Positions 1-8,161 of a stretch of DNA of 64,000 nucleotides are shown one piece after another. The DNA is taken from assembly GCA_964486455.1 (NCBI GenBank), contig CAZAMP010000002.1, forward strand, positions 62,001-126,000, given 5' to 3'. The notes beneath the pieces were generated by a model, which was not told the DNA's origin, searched no databases, and saw only the letters and a program-made list of their open reading frames with translations. How positions within the stretch are numbered: the first letter of the stretch is position 1; every line of letters starts with the position of its first letter. This stretch comes from CAZAMP01 sp964486455 (GTDB lineage: Bacteria; Eisenbacteria; RBG-16-71-46; CAZAMP01). The translations under genes and the position numbers were made by a program.

Positions 1-55
1 ACTCCGGCTCGCACGCTCCACAGTTGATGCATTCATCGGTGACATACGTGGCCAT
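1..55 (-). CDS. Ferredoxin, 4Fe-4S type (N-terminus only)
   Basis: Only the first 18 codons lie in the window; the gene runs off the left edge. The peptide begins MATYVTDECINCGACEPE, whose CxxCxxC spacing is the start of the classic bacterial 2[4Fe-4S] ferredoxin motif. Such proteins are small cytoplasmic electron carriers. The start at 55 is supported by purine-rich Shine-Dalgarno sequence directly upstream (GGGAGGCGGAGGAG before ATG). The electron partner cannot be told from the fragment, and a larger protein with an N-terminal ferredoxin domain is possible. Confidence 0.85.
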   Translation of the reverse strand, partial: MATYVTDECINCGACEPE

Positions 56-441
56 CTCCTCCGCCTCCCTTCCAGAAGCTGCTTCCATGGAAACATGCTT
101 CAACCAAACCGTGACCAACGAGCTTAGCCCAGCCGGTAAGCTTCGGAGAATCCTAGCACTCACACTTTTCTATCGACAAGAAAAACCACTGTTCGATTTG
201 GAAAGGGCGGGGCAAAGAACGAGCCCCCGCTCCCTGACCGCCTGCCCAGACCCCGGACACGTTCAATGCGGTCGCTTTTGTGAGATCGGGGGCTCAATGG
301 GATGTCCAGATCCCTCATGCCACCATCGTCTGCCGGGGTGTGTTACCCCGCCAAAGGGTGGGAAGTTCCAGACACGATGGTCGTCATGAGACGTTCATCG
401 TTTGCGCGAGGAGGGAGCACGTCGGCGGGTGAGAAAGGGGC
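56..441. other. Intergenic stretch between ferredoxin and omega-like gene
   Basis: No convincing gene in these 386 bases. It holds the likely ferredoxin promoter (150-179, minus strand) and a perfect small palindrome at 334-350 (CGGGGT, 5-base loop, ACCCCG). The palindrome lies downstream of the omega-like gene and could end its transcription, although no T-tract follows. Short open frames here have no ribosome site or recognisable sequence. Confidence 0.5.
150..179 (-). promoter_or_regulatory. Candidate sigma70 promoter for ferredoxin
   Basis: Minus strand: -35 TTGTCG (179-174), 18-base spacer, -10 TAGGAT (155-150) preceded by TGC, giving an extended -10. Predicted transcription starts about 90 bases before the ferredoxin ATG. 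Four of six consensus matches in each box, so moderate support only. Confidence 0.4.
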
Positions 442-672
442 CTACTCCTTCGGGGCTTCGGAAGTCTCCTCAGGAGTATCGGGAGCACGGAAGTTGTACG
501 CCACACCATCATCGCATACGTGCCGAATGGCCTCGGTCGTCACGCGTTCCTTGGGTTGGACGTTGCGGTTTCGGTAAAACTCATTGAGGCGCCGGGCCTC
601 TTTCGCCGCGATCATGATCAATTCGTACAAGTTGCTACATGACTTCGAGTTGAGGTCACTCTCCTCAGGCAT
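442..672 (-). CDS. rpoZ: DNA-directed RNA polymerase omega-like subunit
   Basis: A 76-residue protein with the omega pattern: NLYELIMIAAKEARRLNEFY in the first third (the conserved helix that clamps the beta-prime C-terminus), followed by ERVTTEAIRHV. Omega assists assembly of core RNA polymerase in the cytoplasm. I chose ATG at 672 over the upstream ATG at 702 because GGAGGAG lies at ideal distance before 672. The acidic, proline-rich tail (PDTPEETSEAPKE) is typical of divergent FCB omega proteins. Sequence identity to classical RpoZ is low, so the name is a family-level call. A candidate promoter lies at 723-750. Confidence 0.7.
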   Translation of the reverse strand: MPEESDLNSKSCSNLYELIMIAAKEARRLNEFYRNRNVQPKERVTTEAIRHVCDDGVAYNFRAPDTPEETSEAPKE

Positions 673-722
673 CCCAGCTCCTCCAGCCCCAGGGGGCATC
701 ATCTGCGTCGAGGCGTGTGGAT

Positions 723-750
723 TCTATATCCAAGCGCGGTCGCATGGCAA
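723..750 (-). promoter_or_regulatory. Candidate promoter for omega-like gene
   Basis: Minus strand: -35 TTGCCA (750-745), 16-base spacer, -10 TATAGA (728-723). The distance to the ATG at 672 gives a leader of about 45 bases. Five of six and four of six consensus matches. Confidence 0.5.
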
Positions 751-801
751 GGGGCCACGGACTTGTCACCGGTGTATCGAGTTGAGGCAGTCGGGGCTAC
801 A

Positions 802-820
802 TTGTTTCGATTTGAAACAA
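802..820. promoter_or_regulatory. Perfect 7-5-7 palindrome, possible operator
   Basis: TTGTTTC - GATTT - GAAACAA is a perfect inverted repeat in the 319-base spacer (673-991) between the divergent omega-like and FmdB-like genes. It lies about 50 bases upstream of the minus-strand promoter at 723-750. The size and symmetry suit a dimeric repressor or activator, but the regulator is not identifiable. Apart from this site and the promoter I see nothing else in the spacer. Confidence 0.35.
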
Positions 821-991
821 CCTCTAAGTGGCTGCCAGACGGCCCGATCGGGGCAACATCACATGGCCAAAGGAATTAGCCGTTGACAGATGACGGCGAT
901 TCTTGGCATCGTCGTTGCTCTGTCTGAGGGTGCCAGCCTGTTTGGCCCGTTCCCGGCGGGATGCTGCCCACTGAGATGAGGAGACGCAAGG

Positions 992-1276
992 ATGCCGACA
1001 TACGACTACGCCTGCAAATCGTGCGGCTATGACTTCGAGCTCTTCCAGGGGATGCTGGAGAAGAAGCTTACGGTGTGCCCGAAGTGTGGTGGCCAGTTGC
1101 AGCGCCTCGTCGGCGCGGGGGCAGGGATCATCTTCAAGGGAAGCGGCTTCTACCAGACGGACTATCGCAGCAAAGACTACGTGCGGCGCGCCAAGGAAGA
1201 GAAGAAGAGCAGCACCACGCCGGCCAAGGCCAAGGCCAAGGCGAAGGGGAAGAAGGCAACCGCGAAGGCCGAGTAG
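992..1276 (+). CDS. FmdB-family zinc ribbon protein
   Basis: A 94-residue protein starting MPTYDYACKSCGYDFE, with a second knuckle VCPKCGG, so CxxC...CxxC binds one zinc in the first 40 residues, as in the FmdB/CxxC_CxxC_SSSS family. The middle keeps the family's GSGFYQTDYR. The C-terminal third is a lysine/alanine-rich tail (repeated KAKAKAKGKK) likely to touch nucleic acid. The role of the family is poorly defined; regulatory roles have been proposed. GAGGAGACGCAAGG before the ATG gives a strong ribosome site. No operon partner on this strand. Confidence 0.85.
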   Translation: MPTYDYACKSCGYDFELFQGMLEKKLTVCPKCGGQLQRLVGAGAGIIFKGSGFYQTDYRSKDYVRRAKEEKKSSTTPAKAKAKAKGKKATAKAE

Positions 1277-1321
1277 TCGCACGACCGGTCTAATCAGGTT
1301 TCTTCCGCACGCGGCCCACGG

Positions 1322-1426
1322 TTAGGTTTCGCCCTCAACCTCCGGTAGCTCGTCGAAGTCCTCTTCGTCTCCGCCGATGTCGTCGTCACGACCAGCGTTC
1401 AGCGCCAAAGTCGAGAGCGCCGTCAT
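1322..1426 (-). CDS. Possible small acidic peptide (34 aa)
   Basis: ATG at 1426 is preceded by CTTGGAGGGAGAC, an excellent Shine-Dalgarno at correct spacing, and the frame runs 34 codons to TAA. The N-terminus is short and mildly hydrophobic (MTALSTLALNAG). The rest is highly acidic: DDDIGGDEEDFDELPEVEGE. No family is recognised. It resembles short acidic products whose role is in binding a basic partner, but that is speculation. The frame could also be chance; the main evidence is the ribosome site plus biased acidic composition. Confidence 0.4.
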   Translation of the reverse strand: MTALSTLALNAGRDDDIGGDEEDFDELPEVEGET

Positions 1427-1786
1427 GTCTCCCTCCAAGGCGGTGCGATCCGCCCCCTAACGCCTATTCACTGCTCGGCCCGGTCACCCTTACATGTCCC
1501 CTTCCCGGTCGAGTGCATCGTCCGTGGTGAACCGGTATGATGAAACGGACCCGGAGGTTCGTGCGTCTTATTAGTGTTGAGTTCGATGTGCCCGAACGCC
1601 CTGATTCCGTGCTCTCGATCGAAAGTCGGCGGGATCTAATCATAGCGCCCATTGGGGTGTCAACGAGGAAGGCCGGGGCTCACGACTGGTCTTGTGTCGG
1701 CTAATGTTTTGCTATTTAATGGGATGCGACCGCGGATGCCATTCCGCGGCGCGGTCGCCGAGGAATAGAAGGTGGACGAGTAGCGA
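1427..1786. other. Intergenic stretch with leader stem-loop
   Basis: No supported gene. A stem-loop with a perfect 9-base stem (GCGACCGCG at 1726-1734, CGCGGTCGC at 1750-1758, 15-base loop) lies 28 bases before the start of the phosphatase gene at 1787. It would fold in the 5' leader. A weak promoter-like pair (TTGTGT near 1692, TTTAAT near 1715) precedes it. Nothing else recognised. Confidence 0.4.
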
Positions 1787-3997
1787 ATGAACTACGGTCT
1801 TGCACTTGCGACCTTTCACCTGGCCGCGGGCGGGCTGATTCTCATCCTCGGGTTGGCGCTTCTCAGAGAAAACCCACGCCATCGGCTCAATCGAATCGTC
1901 GCGCTCATGCTGTTTCTCGCGGGCCTGGGGACGACGCTGGGCTCGTCTAGCTTTCTATTGCCCCATATCAACCCCAAAGCCGGCCAGCAGGGCAATCTGC
2001 TTACGGAGTTCAGCTATCTGTGGGAGTTCTTCTTCCCGACGCTGCTCCTTTTCATGCTCTCGTTTCCGACCAAGCATCCCGTGCTCAAACGCCTCCCGTT
2101 TCTTTCCGTGCTCCTCTTCATCCCGCACTTCGTCCATTTGCTTCTCGTGACGGCCCACGCGCTTTTGGGCGACACGTTCGGCTTTCCCACGCAACCCGGC
2201 TCGTCGATCGTCTGGACAATCCCACGGCTCTTCATCCAGGCCCTCTACGGCTTCCATCGCGCGCTCTTCTCGCTGGTCAACCTCGCCTATATCGTCGCGA
2301 GCCTGTTCCTTGTTCGCGACGCACTCGCCAGAACGAGTCGCGCGCAGCTTCAGAGTCAGATCCGCACGATCGGCTGGGGGATGGGGATCTGTGTTCTGCT
2401 CTACGTCGTAAGCACGCCGTTCATGAATCTGATCGCGCCCGCGGCCCCAGCGGTTCTCAGGCAAACGCTACTGCTCCTCGCGCTGGTCGTCGGCTGCGGT
2501 TCGATCGCCGTGGCCATGGTGCGCCACCGATTCCTCGAGGTTTCGCTCATCGTGCGACGGGCGATCCTCTACGCAACGAGCACGGCCATTATCGTGGGGC
2601 TCTATCTCACCGTCGTTCTCGAGGTCGACCAGCTGCTCCGCCGGGTCACGGGATTCGACACGCCGGTGTTCCAAGGTGTCTTCCTGGTCGTTTCGCTCAT
2701 TCTGTACCAGCCCATGCTGTCCAAGATGGAGGAGATGCTGGAGGGACTTCTGCTCAAGGATCCGACCGATCATCGGACGGCGCTCAAGCAACTCAGCGAG
2801 AGCATCGTCACGAAGCTCGACCTGGCCGATCTCGCCAAGATGGTCGTGACCTCGATATCGTCCTGCTTGCTTACCAACCAGGTGGCTTTCATCCATTGCG
2901 CGAGAGGCGACGATCGCCCCAACCTCCTGGGCTGCGCGGGGCTCGGTGTGACCGAAGCCGAGTTCGTCGAGGAAATCCCCCCGTTGCAGGAGCTGCAGGA
3001 GATGGAGCATCTTCATCCGTGCCGGTTGGAGAGCGGTCGTTACCATGTCATGCCCCTCAAGCACGAAGACGTGCTTCTGGGCGCGCTCTTCTTCGGACCC
3101 AAAATCACCGGCAGGTCCTATTCGGGCGAGGATCGGTCGCTTCTTGCGTCGATGGCGAACCAGGTGAGCATGGCGCTCAAGAACGCGGAGCTTCACAACG
3201 AAGCCATGAAGCGCGCGCAGACCGAACGGGACCTCGAGACCGCACGCCGCATTCAGCGATCGTTCCTTCCGACCAGCTTCCCCGCGCCGTCCGGTGCCGA
3301 CATCTACGGTCACAACGTGCCGAGCCGTGAGGTTGGCGGGGACTACTATGACGTTCTCGATCAGGGTGAGAACGGTTTGATTCTCGCGGTAGCCGACGTT
3401 TCCGGAAAAGGCGTTCCGGGAGCGCTTCTCGCCTCCATGCTTCAGGCTTCCCTGCGGACACAGGTCGCGACGGAGACACGTGTCGGGAAGATCATGGCGA
3501 CACTCAACCGCTTGGTCTGCGACAGCACGACCGATGATCAGTTCGCGACGTTCTTCCTCGCCCACATCGATTTCACGTCGATGCGGGTGACCTATGCGAA
3601 CGCCGGTCACAACTTCCCCATCCTCCTTCGGCGAAACGGTGCCGCGGCGTTTCTCGAACACAGCGACCTTCTGCTGGGTTTCGTTCCCTCGGTCGAATAC
3701 AAAGAGGTGGCGACCGACTTGCTCCCGGGCGACAACCTCGTGCTCTTCACCGATGGGATCAGCGAGGCCAAGGTGAATGACACGACGGCTGACGCTGACG
3801 GTCTTCTCGGTGAAGACGGTTTGGTGGAGTTGTTGCAGAAGCTCCGCCATCGCCCGACCGCCGAGGATCTCGTCGTTGGAGTCCAGAGCGAGCTTGACTC
3901 GATCGTGCGGCGGGATGACGAGGCCGATGACATGACGCTTCTCGTCATGCGGGTCTCGTCCGAGGGCGCCGTGGCGCTCTCAGGGCGGCCTGACTAG
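1787..3997 (+). CDS. Membrane 7TM-GAF-SpoIIE serine phosphatase (RsbU-like)
   Basis: A 736-residue protein. Residues 1-310 contain about eight hydrophobic segments, resembling the 7TM N-terminal sensor modules of histidine kinases. About 335-465 is a GAF-like region ending in ALKNAELHNEAMKRAQ, a signalling helix. From about 480 comes a PP2C/SpoIIE phosphatase: ARRIQRSFLP, then REVGGDYYDVL with metal-binding Asp519 and Asp522, VADVSGKGVPGAL, and DDMTLLVMR near the end. Such proteins dephosphorylate serine on an anti-anti-sigma factor to release an alternative sigma factor. No RsbV/RsbW-type partner is in the window. The nearest neighbour is a lone receiver domain, which may be linked in function. 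A leader stem-loop sits at 1726-1758. Confidence 0.88.
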   Translation: MNYGLALATFHLAAGGLILILGLALLRENPRHRLNRIVALMLFLAGLGTTLGSSSFLLPHINPKAGQQGNLLTEFSYLWEFFFPTLLLFMLSFPTKHPVLKRLPFLSVLLFIPHFVHLLLVTAHALLGDTFGFPTQPGSSIVWTIPRLFIQALYGFHRALFSLVNLAYIVASLFLVRDALARTSRAQLQSQIRTIGWGMGICVLLYVVSTPFMNLIAPAAPAVLRQTLLLLALVVGCGSIAVAMVRHRFLEVSLIVRRAILYATSTAIIVGLYLTVVLEVDQLLRRVTGFDTPVFQGVFLVVSLILYQPMLSKMEEMLEGLLLKDPTDHRTALKQLSESIVTKLDLADLAKMVVTSISSCLLTNQVAFIHCARGDDRPNLLGCAGLGVTEAEFVEEIPPLQELQEMEHLHPCRLESGRYHVMPLKHEDVLLGALFFGPKITGRSYSGEDRSLLASMANQVSMALKNAELHNEAMKRAQTERDLETARRIQRSFLPTSFPAPSGADIYGHNVPSREVGGDYYDVLDQGENGLILAVADVSGKGVPGALLASMLQASLRTQVATETRVGKIMATLNRLVCDSTTDDQFATFFLAHIDFTSMRVTYANAGHNFPILLRRNGAAAFLEHSDLLLGFVPSVEYKEVATDLLPGDNLVLFTDGISEAKVNDTTADADGLLGEDGLVELLQKLRHRPTAEDLVVGVQSELDSIVRRDDEADDMTLLVMRVSSEGAVALSGRPD

Positions 3998-4068
3998 GAC
4001 GTCACTCTCGTCGATTCCCTGTTTTGCCTGTGACCGACCCGGCGATACGTACGGTGAGGAGACCCCTC

Positions 4069-4089
4069 CGGGCCTTCGGGGCCTGTTTT
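4069..4089 (+). terminator. Candidate intrinsic terminator after phosphatase gene
   Basis: CGGGCC - TTCGG - GGCCTG forms a six-pair hairpin with one wobble, followed by TTTT. It lies between the phosphatase stop and the receiver gene, suggesting separate transcription. The T-tract is short. Confidence 0.45.
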
Positions 4090-4162
4090 CGCCAAAGAAC
4101 CGAAACGATCCGTCCGACTGTTTCATTCGAAAGGACGATGCGGCGAACCAAGGAGGGGACGC

Positions 4163-4534
4163 ATGGCGAACAGCGTGCTCATCATCGACGATCTCGGTTT
4201 CTATCGTAATCGCGTACGGAATCTCCTCCGGCGGCTGGGATACGTAGTCTACGAGGCCGACTGCGGCGAAGAGGGGTGCAAGCTCGCCCAACGTGTCCAA
4301 CCCGACGTGGTTCTTCTCGATCAGGTCATGCCCGGATGCGACGGATCGGAAACGCTCGGCCACCTTCAGGAGGCGGGTTTCGTTGGCCGGGTCATTGTTC
4401 TTTCGCCAAGGCCGGAATCGGCCGACGCCCAGTCTCTTCTGGACGCCGGCGCCCACAGCGTGCTTCCCAAGGCCGCCTCGGCGGGCAGGTTGGAGAAGGA
4501 ACTCCGACGCTTCTTCGAGGCCGCTGCCGCATAG
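4163..4534 (+). CDS. Single-domain response regulator (CheY-like receiver)
   Basis: A 123-residue protein that is one receiver domain with no output domain. Acidic pair D9-D10 (VLIIDD), phospho-acceptor Asp53 (VVLLDQVMPG), the switch Ser81 (VIVLSPR) and Lys103 (LPKAAS) are all present, so it should be phosphorylatable. It likely acts by protein contact in the cytoplasm. AAGGAGGGGACGC before the ATG is a strong ribosome site. The gene follows the SpoIIE-type phosphatase by 165 bases with a possible terminator between them. The cognate histidine kinase is not in the window. Confidence 0.9.
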   Translation: MANSVLIIDDLGFYRNRVRNLLRRLGYVVYEADCGEEGCKLAQRVQPDVVLLDQVMPGCDGSETLGHLQEAGFVGRVIVLSPRPESADAQSLLDAGAHSVLPKAASAGRLEKELRRFFEAAAA

Positions 4535-4669
4535 CGATCATCGTGCATCCATCCGATTCTTGCGGAACCTCATCATTTGGCCCACCTTTAACCTAGAAGG
4601 TCAGTCGGTGTGGTCTATCCGATCTCGCCACACTCTCGAGGGATTCCGACCGTCGGAGGACTGAAGTCG

Positions 4670-6244
4670 ATGATCTGCCCAATCCGTTGCGCCGGGTGGC
4701 GGCTACGCCGAATCTGTTTTGCTTTGACGCTCACCGCGTTCCTTGCGGCCGCGGGGTCGCCGGTGCCCGGTCATGCGACCGCTATTCACTTCACCCTGGA
4801 TGCGCGTGATCCCGAAGGCGGCAAGGTCGCCGTCTCGTTCGAGGTGTCGGAGTATCCGTTCGACACCGTGAGGATGGAACTCGGCGGCGGCCGGGATGAG
4901 TTCAAGGGCGCGGCTGGATCCATCAGCAACGTGACGATGCGGGCCGGGGATGGCGCGATCTCACACGGGGCGGATGATGACGGCCGGCTCTACCTGAGCG
5001 GGATCGACGGGGGCTTCACGGGGAGCTACGAGATCGCGCCGGAGCAACTCACCGAAGCGATCGGTGTCGGACCGACCATGCCCGTCTTCTCATCCGAACG
5101 GATGGTCCTTCCGCTCGCGTCGATCGTTGCGTTGCCGGAAGAAGTGGACACCCGAGGTCTTGCGGTAACGACTATCAGCATCGACTTCGTCCTGCCGGAC
5201 GGCTGGCCACTTCTGGCCCCGTGGAAATCCTACGGTGGGCGGGTTTCACTCCACGATGAACCGCTCAAGGAGTTTCGGTCCGCATTCATCGTATCGGGAG
5301 ACGTCGAGGTCGTTGATGAACTCCAGATGCGTCCCCCGATTCTCTTGATGGCCCAGGGCGGGAGCCTCGAGACCGTTCGGCTGTTCAAGAAGCGCATCCG
5401 GAGCTTGAACGACTACGTGTCGCGAGTTTTCGCCGACCTCGGGAAAGAGCCGTTGTGCGTTTTGATCGAGATGGGGGAGTACGAGCCGGTGGTGCACGGA
5501 TCGGGCCGCTACTTCCGCATCCAGTGTCCCGAAGCGATGATTGCATCCTCGGGCGAGAGGCTCCGGTTGGGAACGGGCGGACGACGATTCTATCGCACGC
5601 TCGCGCGTCGTCTGTTCCATCGCTGGCTGGGTTTCGCGGGTCGCCTGGAACCGATCGGCAAAGAGCTCAACTGGTTCACGCTGGGGGCCGCCGACTATCT
5701 TGGGGAGATCGCCCTCGCCCAGGGCGGCATGACGCTTCCGGAGGCTCCGCTCCGATTCCTCGCCGAGGTGGCCCGGACCTACCGCGACCTGCCGGATCGC
5801 GCGGTTGCCGTGAACCTGACCCCGGAACGGTTCGACACCGATCCCGTGTTTCGAACCGCCGTGCGGGTGAAGGGCACGCTCGCCTGTTTCGCCCTCGAGT
5901 CGGAGCTTTTGCAGCTCACGCCGGAGTCACGAAGGCTCAGCAACATCATTCGCGGGATCTACTATCATGCGTTTCTGCACAGCCAGGGCAACGCCATGCT
6001 GTTCAGCGAAGTCGACCTGGCCAGAGAGGTCGGTGAGCTCATCAAGCCGCTCGGCGATCTCGTGCTGAGCCGGATGCTTGACTCGGATCTCTTCCCGGTG
6101 TTGCCGACGTATGCGGACTCCGTGGGGATCGAGTGGCGGGAAGCCGACGACGGAACGATCACGCTTATGCTTCGGCGGGAGGGTGGAGAGCTCTATCGAA
6201 CGGTTCTGCAGGGGACCCCGTCCGGACGTTCCACCGACGGCTAG
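4670..6244 (+). CDS. Secreted M61-peptidase-like protein, catalytic HExxH lost
   Basis: I start at ATG 4670 because GGAGGA lies nine bases upstream and the product then opens with a signal peptide (basic WRLRR, hydrophobic ALTLTAFLAAAGS). The 524-residue protein has an N-terminal beta-rich region and a central stretch ARRLFHRWLGF...LNWFTLGAADYLGE, which resembles the M61 glycyl-aminopeptidase core HExxHxW...WFxEGxTxY. At the metal site the first His and the Glu are replaced (R313, R314); only H317 remains. If homologous it is a non-catalytic binder or chaperone outside the cytoplasm. Homology rests on pattern alone. It overlaps the convergent gene by four bases. Confidence 0.55.
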   Translation: MICPIRCAGWRLRRICFALTLTAFLAAAGSPVPGHATAIHFTLDARDPEGGKVAVSFEVSEYPFDTVRMELGGGRDEFKGAAGSISNVTMRAGDGAISHGADDDGRLYLSGIDGGFTGSYEIAPEQLTEAIGVGPTMPVFSSERMVLPLASIVALPEEVDTRGLAVTTISIDFVLPDGWPLLAPWKSYGGRVSLHDEPLKEFRSAFIVSGDVEVVDELQMRPPILLMAQGGSLETVRLFKKRIRSLNDYVSRVFADLGKEPLCVLIEMGEYEPVVHGSGRYFRIQCPEAMIASSGERLRLGTGGRRFYRTLARRLFHRWLGFAGRLEPIGKELNWFTLGAADYLGEIALAQGGMTLPEAPLRFLAEVARTYRDLPDRAVAVNLTPERFDTDPVFRTAVRVKGTLACFALESELLQLTPESRRLSNIIRGIYYHAFLHSQGNAMLFSEVDLAREVGELIKPLGDLVLSRMLDSDLFPVLPTYADSVGIEWREADDGTITLMLRREGGELYRTVLQGTPSGRSTDG

Positions 6245-8004
6245 TCTGCTCGATAGATCGTGAATCCCCAGAGCTCGGGGTGATCCGGACGGACCTCGTT
6301 CCAGTACTCGAACGAGTGGGAGTTGTCCGTCTTGAAGTGCACACGATAGCGACCGGGTGAGAGCGAGATGATGGTGTCGACGATCCGGTTCTTCTCGCCG
6401 CCTCCCGCGTGGCGGGTCTTGTCGAAGTTCATCTTCCAGATGGTGTGGCCGGTTTCTTCGTCCTCGATCCAGCCGTAATCGTACATGTGCCCGCGAATGC
6501 CCTCCCCGATGGCCAGGAGCCTCAGTCGGACGGGCTTGTTGAGTTTGAAGGTCTGTTTGCGATGGACGTCATCGCCCGTGGGGGCCAGAGAGATGATCGC
6601 GGGGTCGGCATCCTTGACTTCCAGGCTCGTCACGCTGCTAGGATCGATATCAGTTTCCGAGGCGCTCACGCAGATCCCCCATGCCGCCGGGTTGAGCGGA
6701 GGAGGGGCGTTCCACCGGCCGTAGGCGTGTGTATCGTCGGTGACGTAGCTGAGCATATACGTGCCCGCCGGGAGGACCGTCTCGAAGTCCGCCGTTCGAT
6801 TCTTCGGGTGTCCGCCGGCGTGCCCTCCTTCGCCCGCGTCCTCCATCGACCAGATCATCTCCTTCGCCGGCATCTTCTCGAGCCATCCCCAATCCCAGAA
6901 GCAGTTGCCGTTCCAGCTCGCGAACTCACCCACGCCGTGGATCACGACGGCGGTGGGGCGGGACAGCTCGAATGCCTTGCGTACGAAAGCGCGGTCGGGG
7001 ACGCGGTCTATGCGGGCGATCACACGCGCCTCGCGCGGGTCCTTGATGATCTCGACGGCGCCGCGGTCACTCTCCCGAATCGGCGTGATCATGACTCCCC
7101 AACGTTCGGGATCGAGAGGCGGAGCGGAATTCCAGAAGTTGACGGCGTGGCTGTCGTCGGTCACGGCGGTCACAATGTAATCGCCTGTATCGAGCTCGAC
7201 AGTCTCTCTGAACTCGTGGTTCTTGTCATCACCGCCCGCGGGCTTGGACTTGTCCGGGTCGATCTTCCAAACCAGGCGTCGAGAGCCGGCCTCTTCGATC
7301 CAGCTATGATCCGCGTACTCGGGGCCGATCAGCCCGTGCTCCGCCATGCCCGCGATCTCCATCCGCACCGGCCGTTTCACGCGGAAGGCGGTCTTCTCGT
7401 AGCTGTTGTCGCTGAGCGGAGCGAGTCTGATGAACGCGTCGGGCTTGAAGGAACCGTCATAGGGAAGAATGTTGTCCTCTTCGAAATCCGGCGAGACGAC
7501 CTCGATCGTGTAGCGCCAGCGGCGGGGCGACCCGAGGTCATCCCACTTGCTGTAGAAGAGAGTCTTGGCCGTACGGATCTCGCCGATCCTTCCGAGCCCC
7601 GGAATCCGGATCTCCTTGGATTTGGCGTAGCGGCGCCCGAGCGCGGAGAAGTGGGCGATGTAGCGACCCGCCGGAAGATCGAGGGTGCCGTCGAAGACGC
7701 GATTGTCGTCGCGGCCGAGTGGTTCGGTGTTCTCGATCGTCTGCAGCCAGATCGGCTCGCGAGTCTCGCCGTCAAGGAGCCAGCCGTAGCTCAGGAGCTC
7801 CGTCTCACCCTCCAGTCCCGCGCCGACGACGCGCAGATGGACGGTGGCCGATTGGGTGATCTCGAATCCCTGGGAGTAGAGCTCCGGACCGCTAATTCCC
7901 CTTAGATCCCAGATGACGGGGTTGAGTTGAGCGGCCGATTCGGACGCGGTCAGTCCGAGGAGGGTCAGACCCAGCAATCCGGCCCGGAGCCCTGCGGGCT
8001 TCAT
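6241..8004 (-). CDS. Secreted four-repeat protein of unknown function
   Basis: A 587-residue protein with a clear signal peptide (LLGLTLLGLTASESAAQ). The body is at least three, probably four, related units of about 120 residues (roughly 45-165, 190-308, 325-447, 468-587). Each late unit carries a core of YGWIE or DWGWLE followed by IW, then an aspartate/glycine-rich turn with KNR, and ends Y-x-V-TD-SH...WN...P...WG. The pattern suggests tandem beta-sandwich domains in the periplasm or on the surface, perhaps binding carbohydrate. I do not recognise a named family for it. The gene is convergent with the M61-like gene and lies downstream of the Wzz-like gene on the same strand. Confidence 0.75.
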   Translation of the reverse strand: MKPAGLRAGLLGLTLLGLTASESAAQLNPVIWDLRGISGPELYSQGFEITQSATVHLRVVGAGLEGETELLSYGWLLDGETREPIWLQTIENTEPLGRDDNRVFDGTLDLPAGRYIAHFSALGRRYAKSKEIRIPGLGRIGEIRTAKTLFYSKWDDLGSPRRWRYTIEVVSPDFEEDNILPYDGSFKPDAFIRLAPLSDNSYEKTAFRVKRPVRMEIAGMAEHGLIGPEYADHSWIEEAGSRRLVWKIDPDKSKPAGGDDKNHEFRETVELDTGDYIVTAVTDDSHAVNFWNSAPPLDPERWGVMITPIRESDRGAVEIIKDPREARVIARIDRVPDRAFVRKAFELSRPTAVVIHGVGEFASWNGNCFWDWGWLEKMPAKEMIWSMEDAGEGGHAGGHPKNRTADFETVLPAGTYMLSYVTDDTHAYGRWNAPPPLNPAAWGICVSASETDIDPSSVTSLEVKDADPAIISLAPTGDDVHRKQTFKLNKPVRLRLLAIGEGIRGHMYDYGWIEDEETGHTIWKMNFDKTRHAGGGEKNRIVDTIISLSPGRYRVHFKTDNSHSFEYWNEVRPDHPELWGFTIYRAD

Positions 8005-8112
8005 CGAGTTAGCCTTTCATTTCCGGGGACGCTTGACATCGTGAATGGACGTGATTTCGGGACGTCCGGTTTCACGAACTGCTTGTTTCCTGGGCACCTA
8101 GGGTTCCTACGA

Positions 8113-8129
8113 CCCGAACGGGATTCGGG
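8113..8129 (-). terminator. Small perfect hairpin downstream of Wzz-like gene
   Basis: CCCGAA - CGGGA - TTCGGG, a 6-5-6 palindrome 33 bases past the Wzz-like stop on the minus strand. No T-tract follows, so a transcription end is only one possibility. Confidence 0.25.
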
Positions 8130-8161
8130 ACCGCATGGCTCGAGGTCCGATACCCTTGTTA

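Noticed and set aside
2468..3850. A 460-codon minus-strand open frame
   Set aside because: Antisense to the SpoIIE phosphatase, whose motifs are complete.
6409..7905. A 498-codon open frame on the plus strand
   Set aside because: Antisense to the secreted repeat protein, which has a signal peptide and repeats.
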